Assembly: GCA_964016985.1 (NCBI GenBank)
Contig: OZ024825.1
Coordinates: forward strand, 5,450,056-5,514,055
Source: Anodontia alba
Taxonomy: Eukaryota > Mollusca > Bivalvia > Lucinida > Lucinidae
Length of the DNA: 64,000 nt
Reading direction: 5' to 3'
Both the position numbers and the translations under genes were made by a program. A model generated the notes under the pieces. That model ran no database searches. It was not told where the DNA came from and worked only from the letters and a program-made list of their open reading frames with translations. Below, one piece after another: positions 10,438 through 19,669 of this stretch. The first letter of the stretch is position 1; each line of letters begins with the position of its first letter.

Positions 10438-10672
10438 TCTACCAATTATTAAAATATTTCAAACGATTAAGAAGTTATGGAGTGCACAAGAATTTGGCTA
10501 AGAAATTTGTTGAGGGGAGATAACTAGTAAAAAGAACAGAGCAAGAATAGTCCTTCTTGCATGCCACACTTCTACTTGACCTGATATAGTCCCTACCAAA
10601 TATCATCAAATTATCTCAAATAGTATGGAAGTTATGGCCTGCACAAGATTTTGGCTTCAGTGGAGATAAGTA
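10438..10672. repeat. Tandem array G, middle block
   Basis: Continues the array after the PLE: 'attaagaagttatggagtgc', 'gaggggagataactag', then the second half-unit, before it is cut by element H. Confidence 0.8.
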
Positions 10673-12311
10673 AGAACAAGAGGCCCATGGGCCATGGCTC
10701 GCTCACCTGAGTGACATAGCCACTGCAGATATGCAGATGTTATGCAACATTTTTCCAATATTATCACTGCAACTAATGAAAGGATCATCATTTAAGCAGT
10801 TCTTACTTTTGAAGAAGAATATATGGGCATGAAAGTCAATGGACCGTGATCATTTGAACACACTCTCAGATTTCAACAGTAGGATCAATGTGAAATTTGG
10901 TGGAAATTGGCTAAGTGGTTTCTGAAGAGTTGTTTAACAAAATCATGATTTTATACATGTAAACAGCACAGGGGCAGGGAAATATAATAAACATCAAAAA
11001 GATTGCCTTTGGAATCAAAGAACTCACTACGGATTAGAAAATGGGAGTCTCGGTTTTACTGACTCTTCATAAGCAGTAATGAAGTTTGCAACACTGCTTA
11101 CTGTGGTTTTGGAGGAGCTGTCATTTAAAAAAATTCATTTTCTTTTAATTTAATGTTGCCATGTCAACCAAAGAAAATGGTCACTGGTCATAAAACACAT
11201 AAACTGGGTAGACAATGATCCAATGATCATAACAGCAAAACATGTTTCACATCACTTCACTAGTTATGGAGAAAATGCAATTTAACCATTTTCTCATTAT
11301 ATGTCTTTGGGAGTTTTCTGTTGCCATGACAATCAAACCAAGAGGCAAACAGGCAGATTTTTAGCTATTTTCAATTGCCCTTACCCATTTAACATTTGTA
11401 CCAAATTAGAGTCCTACTTTTTTTTTTTTAAATTCAGTGTTGCCATGGAAACCAAACAAAATGGCCACTGGTCATGAAATGCACAAACTAGGTAGACAAT
11501 CATCAAATGATCATAGCTGCCAAATTACACTGGTTATGAAGAAAATGCAATTTTAACCGTTTTTCATTTTAAGTCTATGGGAGTTTTCTGTTGCCTTTGC
11601 AACCAAATCAAAAGGCAGATCACCATAATTTTTTGCTATTTTGAATTGTCCTTACCCAAGCAACATTTGTACAAAATTAGAGTAATACTGCTTCAGTGGT
11701 TTTGGAGGAGATGTCATTTGAAAAATTCCTTTTTTAAAATTTAAAGTTGCCAAACAAAATGGCCATTGGTCATAAAACACATAAACTGGGAAGACAATCA
11801 TCAAATGCTCATAACTGCCAAATATGGTTCACATCACATCACTTGTTATGGAGAAAATGCAATTTAACCATTTTCCCATTATAAGTCTATAGGAGCTTTC
11901 TGTTGCCATGGCCCAAACCAAGCGGCAGATCACCATAATTTTTGCTATTTCTAAAGGCCCCTAAACAAGCAACATTCTTACCAAATTAGGGACAAATCGC
12001 TTAAATGGCTTTGGAGGAGTTGTCGTTTGAAAGTGTTAATGGACGGACGGACAACAGGCGGGACGTTCTAACATTTCGGGTTTAGGGGCTACCTCAATGT
12101 TAAATTCCCATAGGAATTTAGAGGCTACTCGAATTTGGTTTAGGGGATAGCTAATGTATTGTAAACAGAATAAACCTCAAAATACCTCATAATTATGTCC
12201 AAAATAGCAAAAAAATATAGCCCCTAAACCTTGGATGTTCGCCCAGACAGATTGATGACGGACAAAAAGTGATCAATATAGCTCATCCTGAGCATAGCTC
12301 ATGTGAGCTAA
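10673..12311 (+). mobile_element. Dispersed element H, long copy
   Basis: Begins 'aacaagaggcccatgggcca' and ends 'agctcatcctgagc...tgtgagctaa'. The interior has repeated segments, each built on 'ggccactggtcatgaaa', 'cataactgccaaat' and 'gagttttctgttgcca' (~300-bp internal repetition). Array G resumes directly after it, so H is an insertion. No coding capacity. The CTAA end after a small hairpin is reminiscent of Helitron-type elements, but this is not established. Confidence 0.7.
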
Positions 12312-12500
12312 TGAAGAAAGTGAGAGCTGTCTGTCTTGCATACAACATGCCTACTGGTCCTCCTCTTCATCCCTACTAAATATAATCTAAATATCTCTAT
12401 GGGTATCTAAGTTATGGAACATACAAAGGTGCATCTACAGACTGACGGATGCCATGTTGATTGCTATATCCCCAAACCTATCGGTTGGGGGATAAAAATT
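12312..12500. repeat. Tandem array G, right end
   Basis: Resumes with 'tgaagaaagtgagagctgtc' and 'catgcctactggtcc'. It ends with 'ttgctatatccccaaacc', a tail found on other dispersed repeats here (for example near 46345). Confidence 0.7.
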
Positions 12501-12585
12501 GAAAAGTTTCAGTCCTATTTTAACATTAACTATGCCATTTCAAAGACCCAAAACATATAGTTATAAAGGGACTGACCTCTAGATT

Positions 12586-12600
12586 ATCTATCTATCTATC
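12586..12600. repeat. (TCTA)n microsatellite
   Basis: About four TCTA units. The sequence on either side to 12896 shows nothing except a D-type end at 12715-12757. Confidence 0.7.
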
Positions 12601-12714
12601 AATATTCATCTACTGCCATGGCTCTACCAAGTATTCTTGGCAAATTAAGTGTGATTTGCTTAGGTTTCAGATTCTACAAAGCAAGCATCTAGCCAAGGCC
12701 AGGGCCAACCTTTC

Positions 12715-12757
12715 TTAAAATATCATCTGTTAGTTGTGATTGGCACTTTAAGGGTTA
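12715..12757. mobile_element. MITE-D right-end scrap
   Basis: 'gttgtgattggcactttaag' then GGTTAA, the D-family right terminus without a left half. Confidence 0.55.
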
Positions 12758-12898
12758 AGTTGGAAGCAAATCTGCACAAGAAATGAATTAAAATATTCAG
12801 TACTATGAAGTGGAAATGAAGCTATTCATTCCAAAACCTAATGCCAACCCTCTCTTTGCTGGCCGCTGTGAGTCAGATATCAGCTTTACCATACTTGC

Positions 12899-13102
12899 CC
12901 TAAATATTGGGACACAATAACTCATTACCATACATATCCTTAAATAGTAGCAAGTCCATTTTACTACCTGTTGATGTATGTGTAAACTGTTAGTTGAGTG
13001 GGAAATGGTGCAGACCCTGATCAGATGCCACAATGTGGCATCTGATCTGGGTCTACACTGTTTGTGCAGACCTATCTGTCAGAGGACTTAAGGAAAATCT
13101 GG
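12899..13102 (+). mobile_element. MITE-F, complete
   Basis: Starts TA-CCATACTTGCCCTAAATA and ends '...aggaaaatctgg-TA'. The inner palindrome is core 1 (cctgatcagatgccacaatg / tggcatctgatctgggtct). TA at both ends. Termini are diverged from the clean copy at 62186. Confidence 0.75.
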
Positions 13103-13274
13103 TAATCATTGATTTTTTGGCTGACATAAAAGAATTAAAAGCAATTTTGTATGTCTAGACTGATCCATAAAAGACCAAAAAGGAAGTAGACAATAATTCT
13201 CGTTGTGTCAGCAAAACTATGAATATAGATTGCCACGATAAATACAGAAATACTGATAAGCAAAACACTCAGAA

Positions 13275-13398
13275 GATTATTTTATTCTTATTTCTCCGTG
13301 ATGATACCTTTTGGGCTTGCACATAAAATCCTTCTGCAGAGACGTTTACAGTGCAACTACAAGACATGTTTTCCTAGAGAAATAAGAAAAATATCTGT
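13275..13398. mobile_element. MITE-J-like relic
   Basis: Outer 'attcttatttctccgtgat' and 'tagagaaataagaaaaatat' match J arms; the core is decayed. Confidence 0.4.
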
Positions 13399-13616
13399 AC
13401 TTTTATGTCGAAATAGGAACCGGTCTGAGGTCCTGGGAGATAGATAAGACTTGTCATTTTGATTCCGCTATTGATTTAATAGTTGCAAGAAGTGTAACTT
13501 TAGACAGTGTACATAATCGGCAAAACTCGTGGGGGTGATAAAATCATCTTTAGCTGTCAGCTAATGAATAGAATATACTTTTTCTGATCATTATTTAACC
13601 CTCAAAAGGGCATATA

Positions 13617-13949
13617 CAGTCGACTCTCGTTATCTCAAACTCGCTTATCTCGAATAACCGCTTATCTCGAAGTGAAAATCTGGTCCCCCTTTTAACACAG
13701 AGATCTACCAACAGGCAACAAAATATTGTGGAAAAGAGGAGAAATTGCTCCTTAGGAGCAATTTCTCCTCTTTTCCACAATATTTTCAATATATCTCTAA
13801 CTTAGGAATCAAATTAAAGATTCATTCTGTTAAAGGTGGTTATTCGATTAACTGTTTTCCTCAGTTCCGCAAATCTGATATGTCAAACTACGGTTATCTC
13901 GAAGTGTTTCATAGAGTCCCTTGGATTTCGAGATAACGAGAGTCGACTG
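13617..13949. mobile_element. MITE-K, copy 1, complete
   Basis: 333 bp with exact 20-bp inverted termini CAGTCGACTCTCGTTATCTC, TA at 13615-13616 and 13950-13951. The centre (13722-13784) is a 63-bp palindrome with 31-bp arms (aatattgtggaaaagaggag...). TIR style and TA target point to a pogo/Tigger-like source. Confidence 0.9.
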
Positions 13950-14273
13950 TATTCTCAGACACAAACACAGAGAACTTCCGTGATGTTTAGAGTGGTGAAG
14001 AAGCTGGGGTGGGAAAGGGTGAGTAGGGGTCTAAAACATCAAAGATTGTGGATAAACTCACAAATGAAATAAAGAGTTTTAATTCTGCCTCCAGCACATT
14101 AATATCTACCAGACAACTGCACCATCTAGACTTCCTGCCTCATCTTCCAACTTGGACAGCTCACTCAAAATCTGTATTACTACTGGTGAAATCATGAGAA
14201 ACTTCCAGGGCAAGTGCAAGAAATAGACTAGGTGACAACTTACTCAACCAATAACAATATAACAAACCAACCA

Positions 14274-14493
14274 GGGCCCAGTTGTTCAAACCTAACGATG
14301 TCGTTAGTTAACGATTTGTTAAAATTTACATTGAGTGACACGCAAATATGCTGAAATGTTTTGCTGACAAAATGTGAGTAGCTTTTGCAGTGCAAAAAAA
14401 ATCAGAATATTGTATATTGAATCCGTTAAAACAGTTAATGAAATGACCCTTAACGAGCTCGTTAAGCTAACGATGCTTTGAACAACTGGGCCC
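14274..14493. mobile_element. MITE-L, complete
   Basis: Inverted termini GGGCCCAGTTGTTCAAA. Subterminal 'cgttagttaacgattt' and 'aacgagctcgttaagctaac' are also partly inverted. The centre keeps only one arm of the 'tgtgagtagcttttgca' palindrome. Target duplication not clear. Confidence 0.8.
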
Positions 14494-14681
14494 AGAAGTC
14501 CTAGTAAAAGACTGGATGTTGGGTAGTTCTACCCAGGGCCACTTCAGAGCATTGAACAAAACCAACGACATCTAAATGTTACACCAAATAGCCTTATGGT
14601 GGTTAGCAAAACATGGTTGTTGATACATTTTGCGTTTGAATAGGCAGTGTGATGATGGTCAAATTAAATGGTACCTCAGCT

Positions 14682-14935
14682 TTAACCCATTTTAGTCTGG
14701 AGACCCTCAAAAGGGTAACTGGCAAACAGTGCAGACCCAGATCAGATGCCACAGAATCGGTCAGGGCCTACACTGTTTACAATTAGTTTAGCCATTTTCC
14801 CCTAGAAATATATAAAATACAGAAATACTGATAAACAGAACACTCAGAAGATTACCTAATACTGGAAACCTAAAATTGAAATTGGACTCTTCCAATATAT
14901 AGTGTGGGGGAGTTTGTTCAGTCGAAAATGTGTTA
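14682..14935 (+). mobile_element. MITE-B with internal insertion
   Basis: TTAACCCATTTTAGTC start; right TTAA decayed to TTAG. Carries about 45 extra bases (14819-14862) that match 13240-13280 (aatacagaaatactgataa..acactcagaagatta). Confidence 0.75.
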
Positions 14936-15189
14936 GATTTCTGAACTTACATACTGGTTACCTATTTAGTGTCAAGGCCAAGGGAAGATGTTTGTGCATG
15001 AATTATGTTTACAATGTATAAAGTTCAAGCTGAAACCATAATCTAGATCTTTTTCTGGCATGACCTGCACACCCTTTAAACAGTCAAATGGCACACCAGT
15101 GGTGTTCTGTGGCAAAACAATTTGACCATGTTCCATTGTACAAGCTGACCTGTGTTTCGATAAATACAAGAGCTTGGAGCTGTTCTACA
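14936..15189. other. No recognised feature
   Basis: No repeat family or protein signal identified. Confidence 0.4.
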
Positions 15190-15191
15190 TA

Positions 15192-15408
15192 CGGTAAATT
15201 TCCTAAAATTTCGAACACTTTATTCCATACTCTTTTGGCTTAATTATTGCTTTTTATGCAGCAGTTTCTTTAAGTATTTAGTGGAATGGCAAACAGTGTA
15301 GACCCTGATCAGACTGCTCCTATAGGAGCAGTCTGATCAGGGTCCACACTGTTTGCATATGTCATTTTGTCAGACGCTTTAGTGTTCGAATTTTTAGGAC
15401 ATTTACCG
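15192..15408 (-). mobile_element. MITE-E, complete
   Basis: 217 bp; inverted ends CGGTAAATTTCCTAAAATTT and CGGTAAATGTCCTAAAAATT, TA on both sides (15190-15191, 15409-15410). The centre is a nearly perfect core-1 hairpin around 'ctgctcctataggagcag'. Confidence 0.88.
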
Positions 15409-15542
15409 TATATTTATTTTATTTATAAACCTCCTTTTTTGTGGTACATCTAAATTATGATAGACATATACAGTAACTAATAATTCCATAAGACAGCTGA
15501 GTTTACCATATTTACCCTAAGTAGTTGGACAGAGAGGTTGGT

Positions 15543-16064
15543 TGGTTGGCTGGTTGGTTTAGAGTTTAACAACCCAGTCAATATTATTAACCCTTGTCCT
15601 GCTGAACCCGGATATACCCTGCCTTTGCAAACAGTGTAGATCCAGATCAGTTGGCTTCTGAAGAAGCCAACTGATCTGGATCCGCACTGTTTACCATTAA
15701 GTATGGGAATTTATAGCAATAATCTGGATCAAATAATCTGATTGGCTGAAAATTAGAAGTGGGCATGGCTTATTAATTTATTCAGCAGGACAAGGGTTAA
15801 GGTCATGTTGAGCCAGTCAGTTTACCTAACCACACTTTCCCTGAGCAAGCTTAGTCCTCTATGCAGTTAACCAGTATTTGTGCACATTCTTTCTCCAGAA
15901 AATGATAACTTCCCTTCTTGAATCAGCAGAAGGGAAAGTATGACTGTAGAAAATATTTCATGATCAATCTCCTCGAAAGAATGTTGCCAGGCCCAGCAGG
16001 GATCAAACTCGTGGCCTTCTTATCACCAGTCAGATGCCTATCCAACACAGCAGCCGAGGCCTTG
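15543..16064 (-). mobile_element. tRNA-derived SINE, old copy split by MITE-A
   Basis: Matches the SINE at 21339-21644 along its length (gtcagtttacctaaccacac, cttcttgaatcagc.gaaggg, aaaatatttcatgatcaatc). The tRNA-like head lies at the right (B-box region decayed to 'ggatcaaact'; A-box region 'gctgtgttggata'). About 214 bp of MITE-A interrupts its 3' part at 15587. It is more diverged than the second copy. Confidence 0.75.
15587..15800 (-). mobile_element. MITE-A nested in SINE
   Basis: TTAA at both ends, termini CCCTTGTCCTGCTGAA and TTCAGCAGGACAAGGG exact. The interrupted SINE provides a pre-insertion reference, so the borders are firm. Confidence 0.93.
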
Positions 16065-16160
16065 GATAGAAGCCCTGAGCAAACATACAAACAGGAAGTA
16101 GTATCTGGTTGGGTCTTCACTGTTTGCACTCATTCAGCACTTTAGACACATCAACCAGTA

Positions 16161-16396
16161 TTAACCCTTAAAGCGCCAAGAAAAACTGCATCTGAAAATG
16201 TCGTCTGTTATATGTCGTCTGCTGAATATTCTTGCAGACTTTTCAAACCTATTTTTGCATACAGGCAAACAGTGTGGACCCTGCTCCTAAAGGAGCAGTC
16301 TAATCTGGGTCCAAACTGTTTGCAAAAATGACTTTTAAAATCACAAGAAGATGACAAAGCAGACGACAATAGTTGTGACTGGCGCTTTAAGGGTTA
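16161..16396 (+). mobile_element. MITE-D1, complete
   Basis: TTAA-bounded, inverted termini CCCTTAAAGCGCCA. Subterminal 'gtcgtctgctgaatattc' and 'gcagacgacaa' are inverted. The centre is core 1 (gcaaacagtgtggaccctgc / gggtccaaactgtttgc). Family D1 is about 236 bp. Confidence 0.88.
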
Positions 16397-16399
16397 AAT

Positions 16400-16628
16400 G
16401 AGCCAGCGCACGACAAAACCTACAATAAGACTTGTGCAACCAGCAAAGACTCAGATCAGCCTTTGCATCCATGCAGTCTAATCAGAGTCTTCACTGACTG
16501 CATGTGCATTCTACAGCCTCCAGGATATCCAAAGTGGGATAAGTGAGAACTCTTGCCATTCTGGATGGATGTACAGGCTGATCTTTGCTGGTCACACAGG
16601 TTTTATTGTAATTGTCAGGTGCTGGCTC
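16400..16628. mobile_element. MITE-M, complete
   Basis: Inverted ends GAGCCAGCGCACGACA / GAGCCAGCACCTGACA, with 'aaat' next to both. Internal arms 'agactcagatcagcctttgc' and 'caggctgatctttgctgg' form two imperfect hairpins. This is a looser relative of the core-1 theme. Confidence 0.65.
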
Positions 16629-16765
16629 AAATGTGATTATTTGAATTTTATGGCGTATGATAGGGAGTCAAAGATTTTGAATACTTAGGTTAAATATGGT
16701 AGCTACTACTTCCATGAAAAAAAAAACAAAAAAAAAAAACTGAGCCATGTAACATAAAACAGAAC

Positions 16766-16979
16766 TTTACCCTAGTCCTGCTGAACCCGGATATACACTG
16801 TCTTTACAAACAGTGTAGATCCAGATCAGTTGGCTTCTGAAGAAGCCAACTGATCCGGATCTGCACTGTTTGCCATAAAGAATGTCAATTTGTATCAACA
16901 ACCTGGATCAAGTAATATGAGTAGCTCAAAATTGGAAGTCGGTGTGGCATCTTAATTTATTCAGCATGACAAGGGTTAA
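16766..16979 (-). mobile_element. MITE-A, near-complete
   Basis: Left TTAA decayed (TTTA), CCCTAGTCCTGCTGAA; right TTCAGCATGACAAGGG-TTAA. Inner hairpin intact. Confidence 0.85.
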
Positions 16980-16989
16980 AAAAAATTGC

Positions 16990-17290
16990 TGTATTTAGCC
17001 TAAGTATTTGGACACCTCAAATCCTTACCATACTTGTTCTAAAATTTGAATGACTACAATTTCTACCCGATGTTGTCTCTAAAAATTTCTGGATGAGCGG
17101 AAAACAGTGTAGATCCTGATGAGACACTGCTGAAGGCAGTATCTCATCAGGGTCTATACTGTTAGTTCAGTCAGGCCTGTCTGTCCAGTGTTGACCCTGA
17201 TGAGATGCTGCCAAAGGCAGTGTCTCATCAGGGTCTACACTGTTTGCTTAGTCAGGTCTGTCTGTCGGAATATATATGGTAAATACGGTA
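16990..17290 (+). mobile_element. MITE-F with duplicated hairpin
   Basis: Left end 'ctgtatttagcctaagtatt', right end '...atatatggtaaatacgg-TA'. Unlike the 216-bp clean copy it has two hairpins in tandem (about 17106-17162 and 17195-17252), each 'tgatgagac.ctgc...gcag..tctcatca'. Confidence 0.8.
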
Positions 17291-17477
17291 TGTTTACTCA
17301 TGCCCAGCCTGCACATCCATGAAGTCTGATTAGGATCTTTAATATTTTGCCTGAAGAAAGGCTCCAAACTGTAGAATCAAGGACCATGATCAGAGGGTAC
17401 AGTCATCTGGATAAGCTGAGCCTACCCAACCATGCACTTCCACTGCAGCAGATAAGGCATTTTTTTTTTCCCCACCA

Positions 17478-17861
17478 AAAATTATTTTTTTTTTATTTCT
17501 TCACAAAGACATTGTTGTGGTACTCATTAGAAGTGTCTAAGCTTTCTCCATGAAAAAGTAAGTAGTGGGTACTCATTAGAAGTGCCTAAGCTTTCTCCAT
17601 GAAAAAGTAAGTAGTGGGTACTCATTAGAAGTGCCTAAGCTTTCTCCATGAAAAAGTAAGTAGTGGGTACTCATTAGAAGTGCCTAAGCTTTCTCCATGA
17701 AAAAGTAAGTAGTGGGTATTCATTAGAAGTGCCTCACTGAGGTGCTTCATATGAGTACCTACAACATATGTTTTCATGGAGAAATAAGAAAAATATTTGC
17801 AAGACACTTCTAATGAATACCCACAACAAATATTCTTTTGTGAACAAATAAAAAAAAAATA
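17478..17861. mobile_element. MITE-J with amplified stem
   Basis: Left 'tttatttcttcacaaagaca', right 'gtgaacaaataaaaaaaaaa'; the centre has core 2 (gtactcattagaagtgcctc / gaggtgcttcatatgagta). The left arm is expanded into a tandem array. Confidence 0.7.
17520..17735. repeat. 49-bp tandem repeat in J stem
   Basis: Four nearly identical units 'gtactcattagaagtgccta...ccatgaaaaagtaagtagtg'. Each unit is a piece of the J arm, so the array arose from it. Confidence 0.9.
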
Positions 17862-18010
17862 TTTACCCAATACACTTTTATATAGAGCATTAATGTATCC
17901 TCATTAAGGCCTATTTTGCACAACACTGCTCAAATATTGATGACAAACAGAAAACTTTCATGTCACTAGACATTATTACCAATTCTTCTGATCCACTGAT
18001 CATAACAGTC

Positions 18011-18212
18011 TTAACCCTTAAAGCGCTATGCAAAATTGCAGATGGCATTCTATTTTCTTTTTTTTTTTTTTAATTATTTTTCAGAGAAAATAAGACTTGG
18101 CATTACATGTGAATTGTCTGCATAGCAGACAATTCACATGAAATATCAAGCCTTATTTTCTCTGATAAATACAAAAAGAATCAAAATATCAGATTAGCAA
18201 TTTAAGCGTTAA
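18011..18212. mobile_element. MITE-D2, complete
   Basis: 202 bp, TTAA at both ends. Left terminus CCCTTAAAGCGC as in D1, but the centre is core 3: 'gaaaataagacttggcatta' / 'atatcaagccttattttc' around 'attgtctgcatagcagacaat'. Confidence 0.85.
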
Positions 18213-18272
18213 AGGCAATGTCTTGAGAAAATCTGCCTTACTGAATGTACCAAGAGCCGGACCCTGTCCGGG

Positions 18273-18415
18273 CTGAAGAAGCCAACTGATCTGGATCTGC
18301 ACTGTTTGCCACTAAGTATGTTAATTTATATCAACAAACGGGATCAAGTAATCTGACTGGCTGAAAATTAGAAGTGGGCACGGCATATTAATTTATTCAG
18401 CAGGACAAGGGTTAA
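18273..18415 (-). mobile_element. MITE-A, 5'-truncated
   Basis: Begins at 'ctgaagaagccaactgatct' and ends TTCAGCAGGACAAGGG-TTAA. A scrap 'ccctgtccggg' just left may be the decayed other end. Confidence 0.8.
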
Positions 18416-18580
18416 ACATGGAACAGTGCAGTCCCTATTTGGCAGCATGGATATATTAGACTGGTCAAATTGTTCTCTGCTAGTATATGGCACCATGTAA
18501 TTTTTTCTTTTAATTTGAAAATGCTGGCCATGTCAGACAAAAAGGTTTCAGATAAAAGGAGTCTCCAGATGATGATAATT

Positions 18581-18706
18581 TGGACCCAGTTGTTCAAAAC
18601 TTAACAAAGTTGTTAGCTAATGTGATATTAAAATTTCTATCTTGAAATATGGCAAACACATTGATATTTTTTGCTGAAAAAAAAAAAAATGTGATCAGCT
18701 TTTGCA
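18581..18706. mobile_element. MITE-L, half copy
   Basis: 'ggacccagttgttcaaaact' then 'gaaatatggcaaacacattg' and 'gctgaaaaa...tgtgatcagc'; stops at the centre. It matches the variant at 57937. Confidence 0.65.
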
Positions 18707-19015
18707 TGTGAAGGCCTTCCATGTCCACTGACACATTCTACAGTATCCAGTGATCTGGTCTGCAAACAGTAAAGGTCGTGGTCAGACTGGGCAGATGTGC
18801 AAGCTGATCTGAGCCCTTGCTATCCACATAATGACTGAAGACCGGTTTTCACTTGGTACAGCCAATATTGTATATCATCTATACAATCAGCAGGAAGACT
18901 CCATACAGAATGATAAAATCATCTTTGCCTGACAAAACCTATGAATATGAAATTGTATAGTTTCAGGCAATATGGTAACTCTTCTTAAAGCATTTACAGA
19001 ACTAAGAAACTAAGA

Positions 19016-19208
19016 TTAACCCTTAAAGCACCAACCACAACTGCAGCAGACATTTTTTTTTTTCATACAAAATAAGTTTGGACATTTCATGTGAATTGTC
19101 TGACAAGCAGCCAATTCACTTAAAATGTCAAGACATATTTTCTGTGAAAAATATAAAATAACATTTTATAATGTCGTGCTACAAATTTGCTTGGTGCTTT
19201 AAGGGTTA
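19016..19208. mobile_element. MITE-D2, complete
   Basis: TTAACCCTTAAAGCACCA to TGGTGCTTTAAGGGTTAA, 193 bp, with core 3 (gacatttcatgtgaattgtc) around 'tgacaagcag'. Confidence 0.88.
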
Positions 19209-19379
19209 AAGCGTTTATAGAATTCAGATTAATAGGCTATCAACGGAAACTTCAATAATTCTTATGAGATGTAAAATATACGAGTGGCATCAGGACAAAA
19301 GGTGTCTTGGCATATGCAAACATAAAAGATCCTGACCAGCCAGTGAAGCCACATAATCTGATGCTTTTATTATACATCA

Positions 19380-19661
19380 TTATCATAACGAAAACACACC
19401 TATTCAAATATATTGAAAATTTCACCACCAAAATCTGAAAGTTTTCAGATAAAAATTCTGATATTTTTCATATTTCTGCATAAAACATAGATTGTGGGTA
19501 CTTGTTAGAACTGCCTCACCAAGGCAGTTTTAATGAGTACCCATAATCTATATTTTTGAGCAGAAATAAGAAAAATAATGTATACCCCTGTAAATCCCAG
19601 TTTTACTAGCAAAAGTGGGGTTTGATGGGGTCAAAATTATATAGGTATGTTTTCATGATGT
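19380..19661 (-). mobile_element. MITE-N, complete
   Basis: Ends 'cataacgaaaacacacctat' and 'ataggtatgttttcatgatg', inverted. The centre is core 2 (tgtgggtacttgttagaact / agttttaatgagtaccca), with 'cccagttttac...gtggggttt' on one side. Confidence 0.82.
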
Positions 19662-19669
19662 ATTCTACA

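Larger units (their letters stand above)
7411..10450 (+). mobile_element. Penelope-like retroelement, degenerate
   Basis: A 3.04-kb insertion in array G, bounded by a 13-bp direct repeat, tctaccaattatt (7398-7410 and 10438-10450); one of these copies belongs to the target. It encodes a broken RT plus GIY-YIG protein on the plus strand, preceded by a short leader and followed by about 0.7 kb of 3' DNA with higher GC. The 3' region holds a 110-bp palindromic insertion and a ~178-bp tandem duplication. No long terminal repeats seen. The left edge carries a motif resembling a hammerhead ribozyme core on the opposite strand. Confidence 0.85.

Noticed and set aside
9937..10452. Cysteine-rich open frames in the PLE 3' region
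   Set aside because: They lie in the duplicated 3' region; cysteines come from 'tgc/tgt'-rich repeats and there is no domain match.
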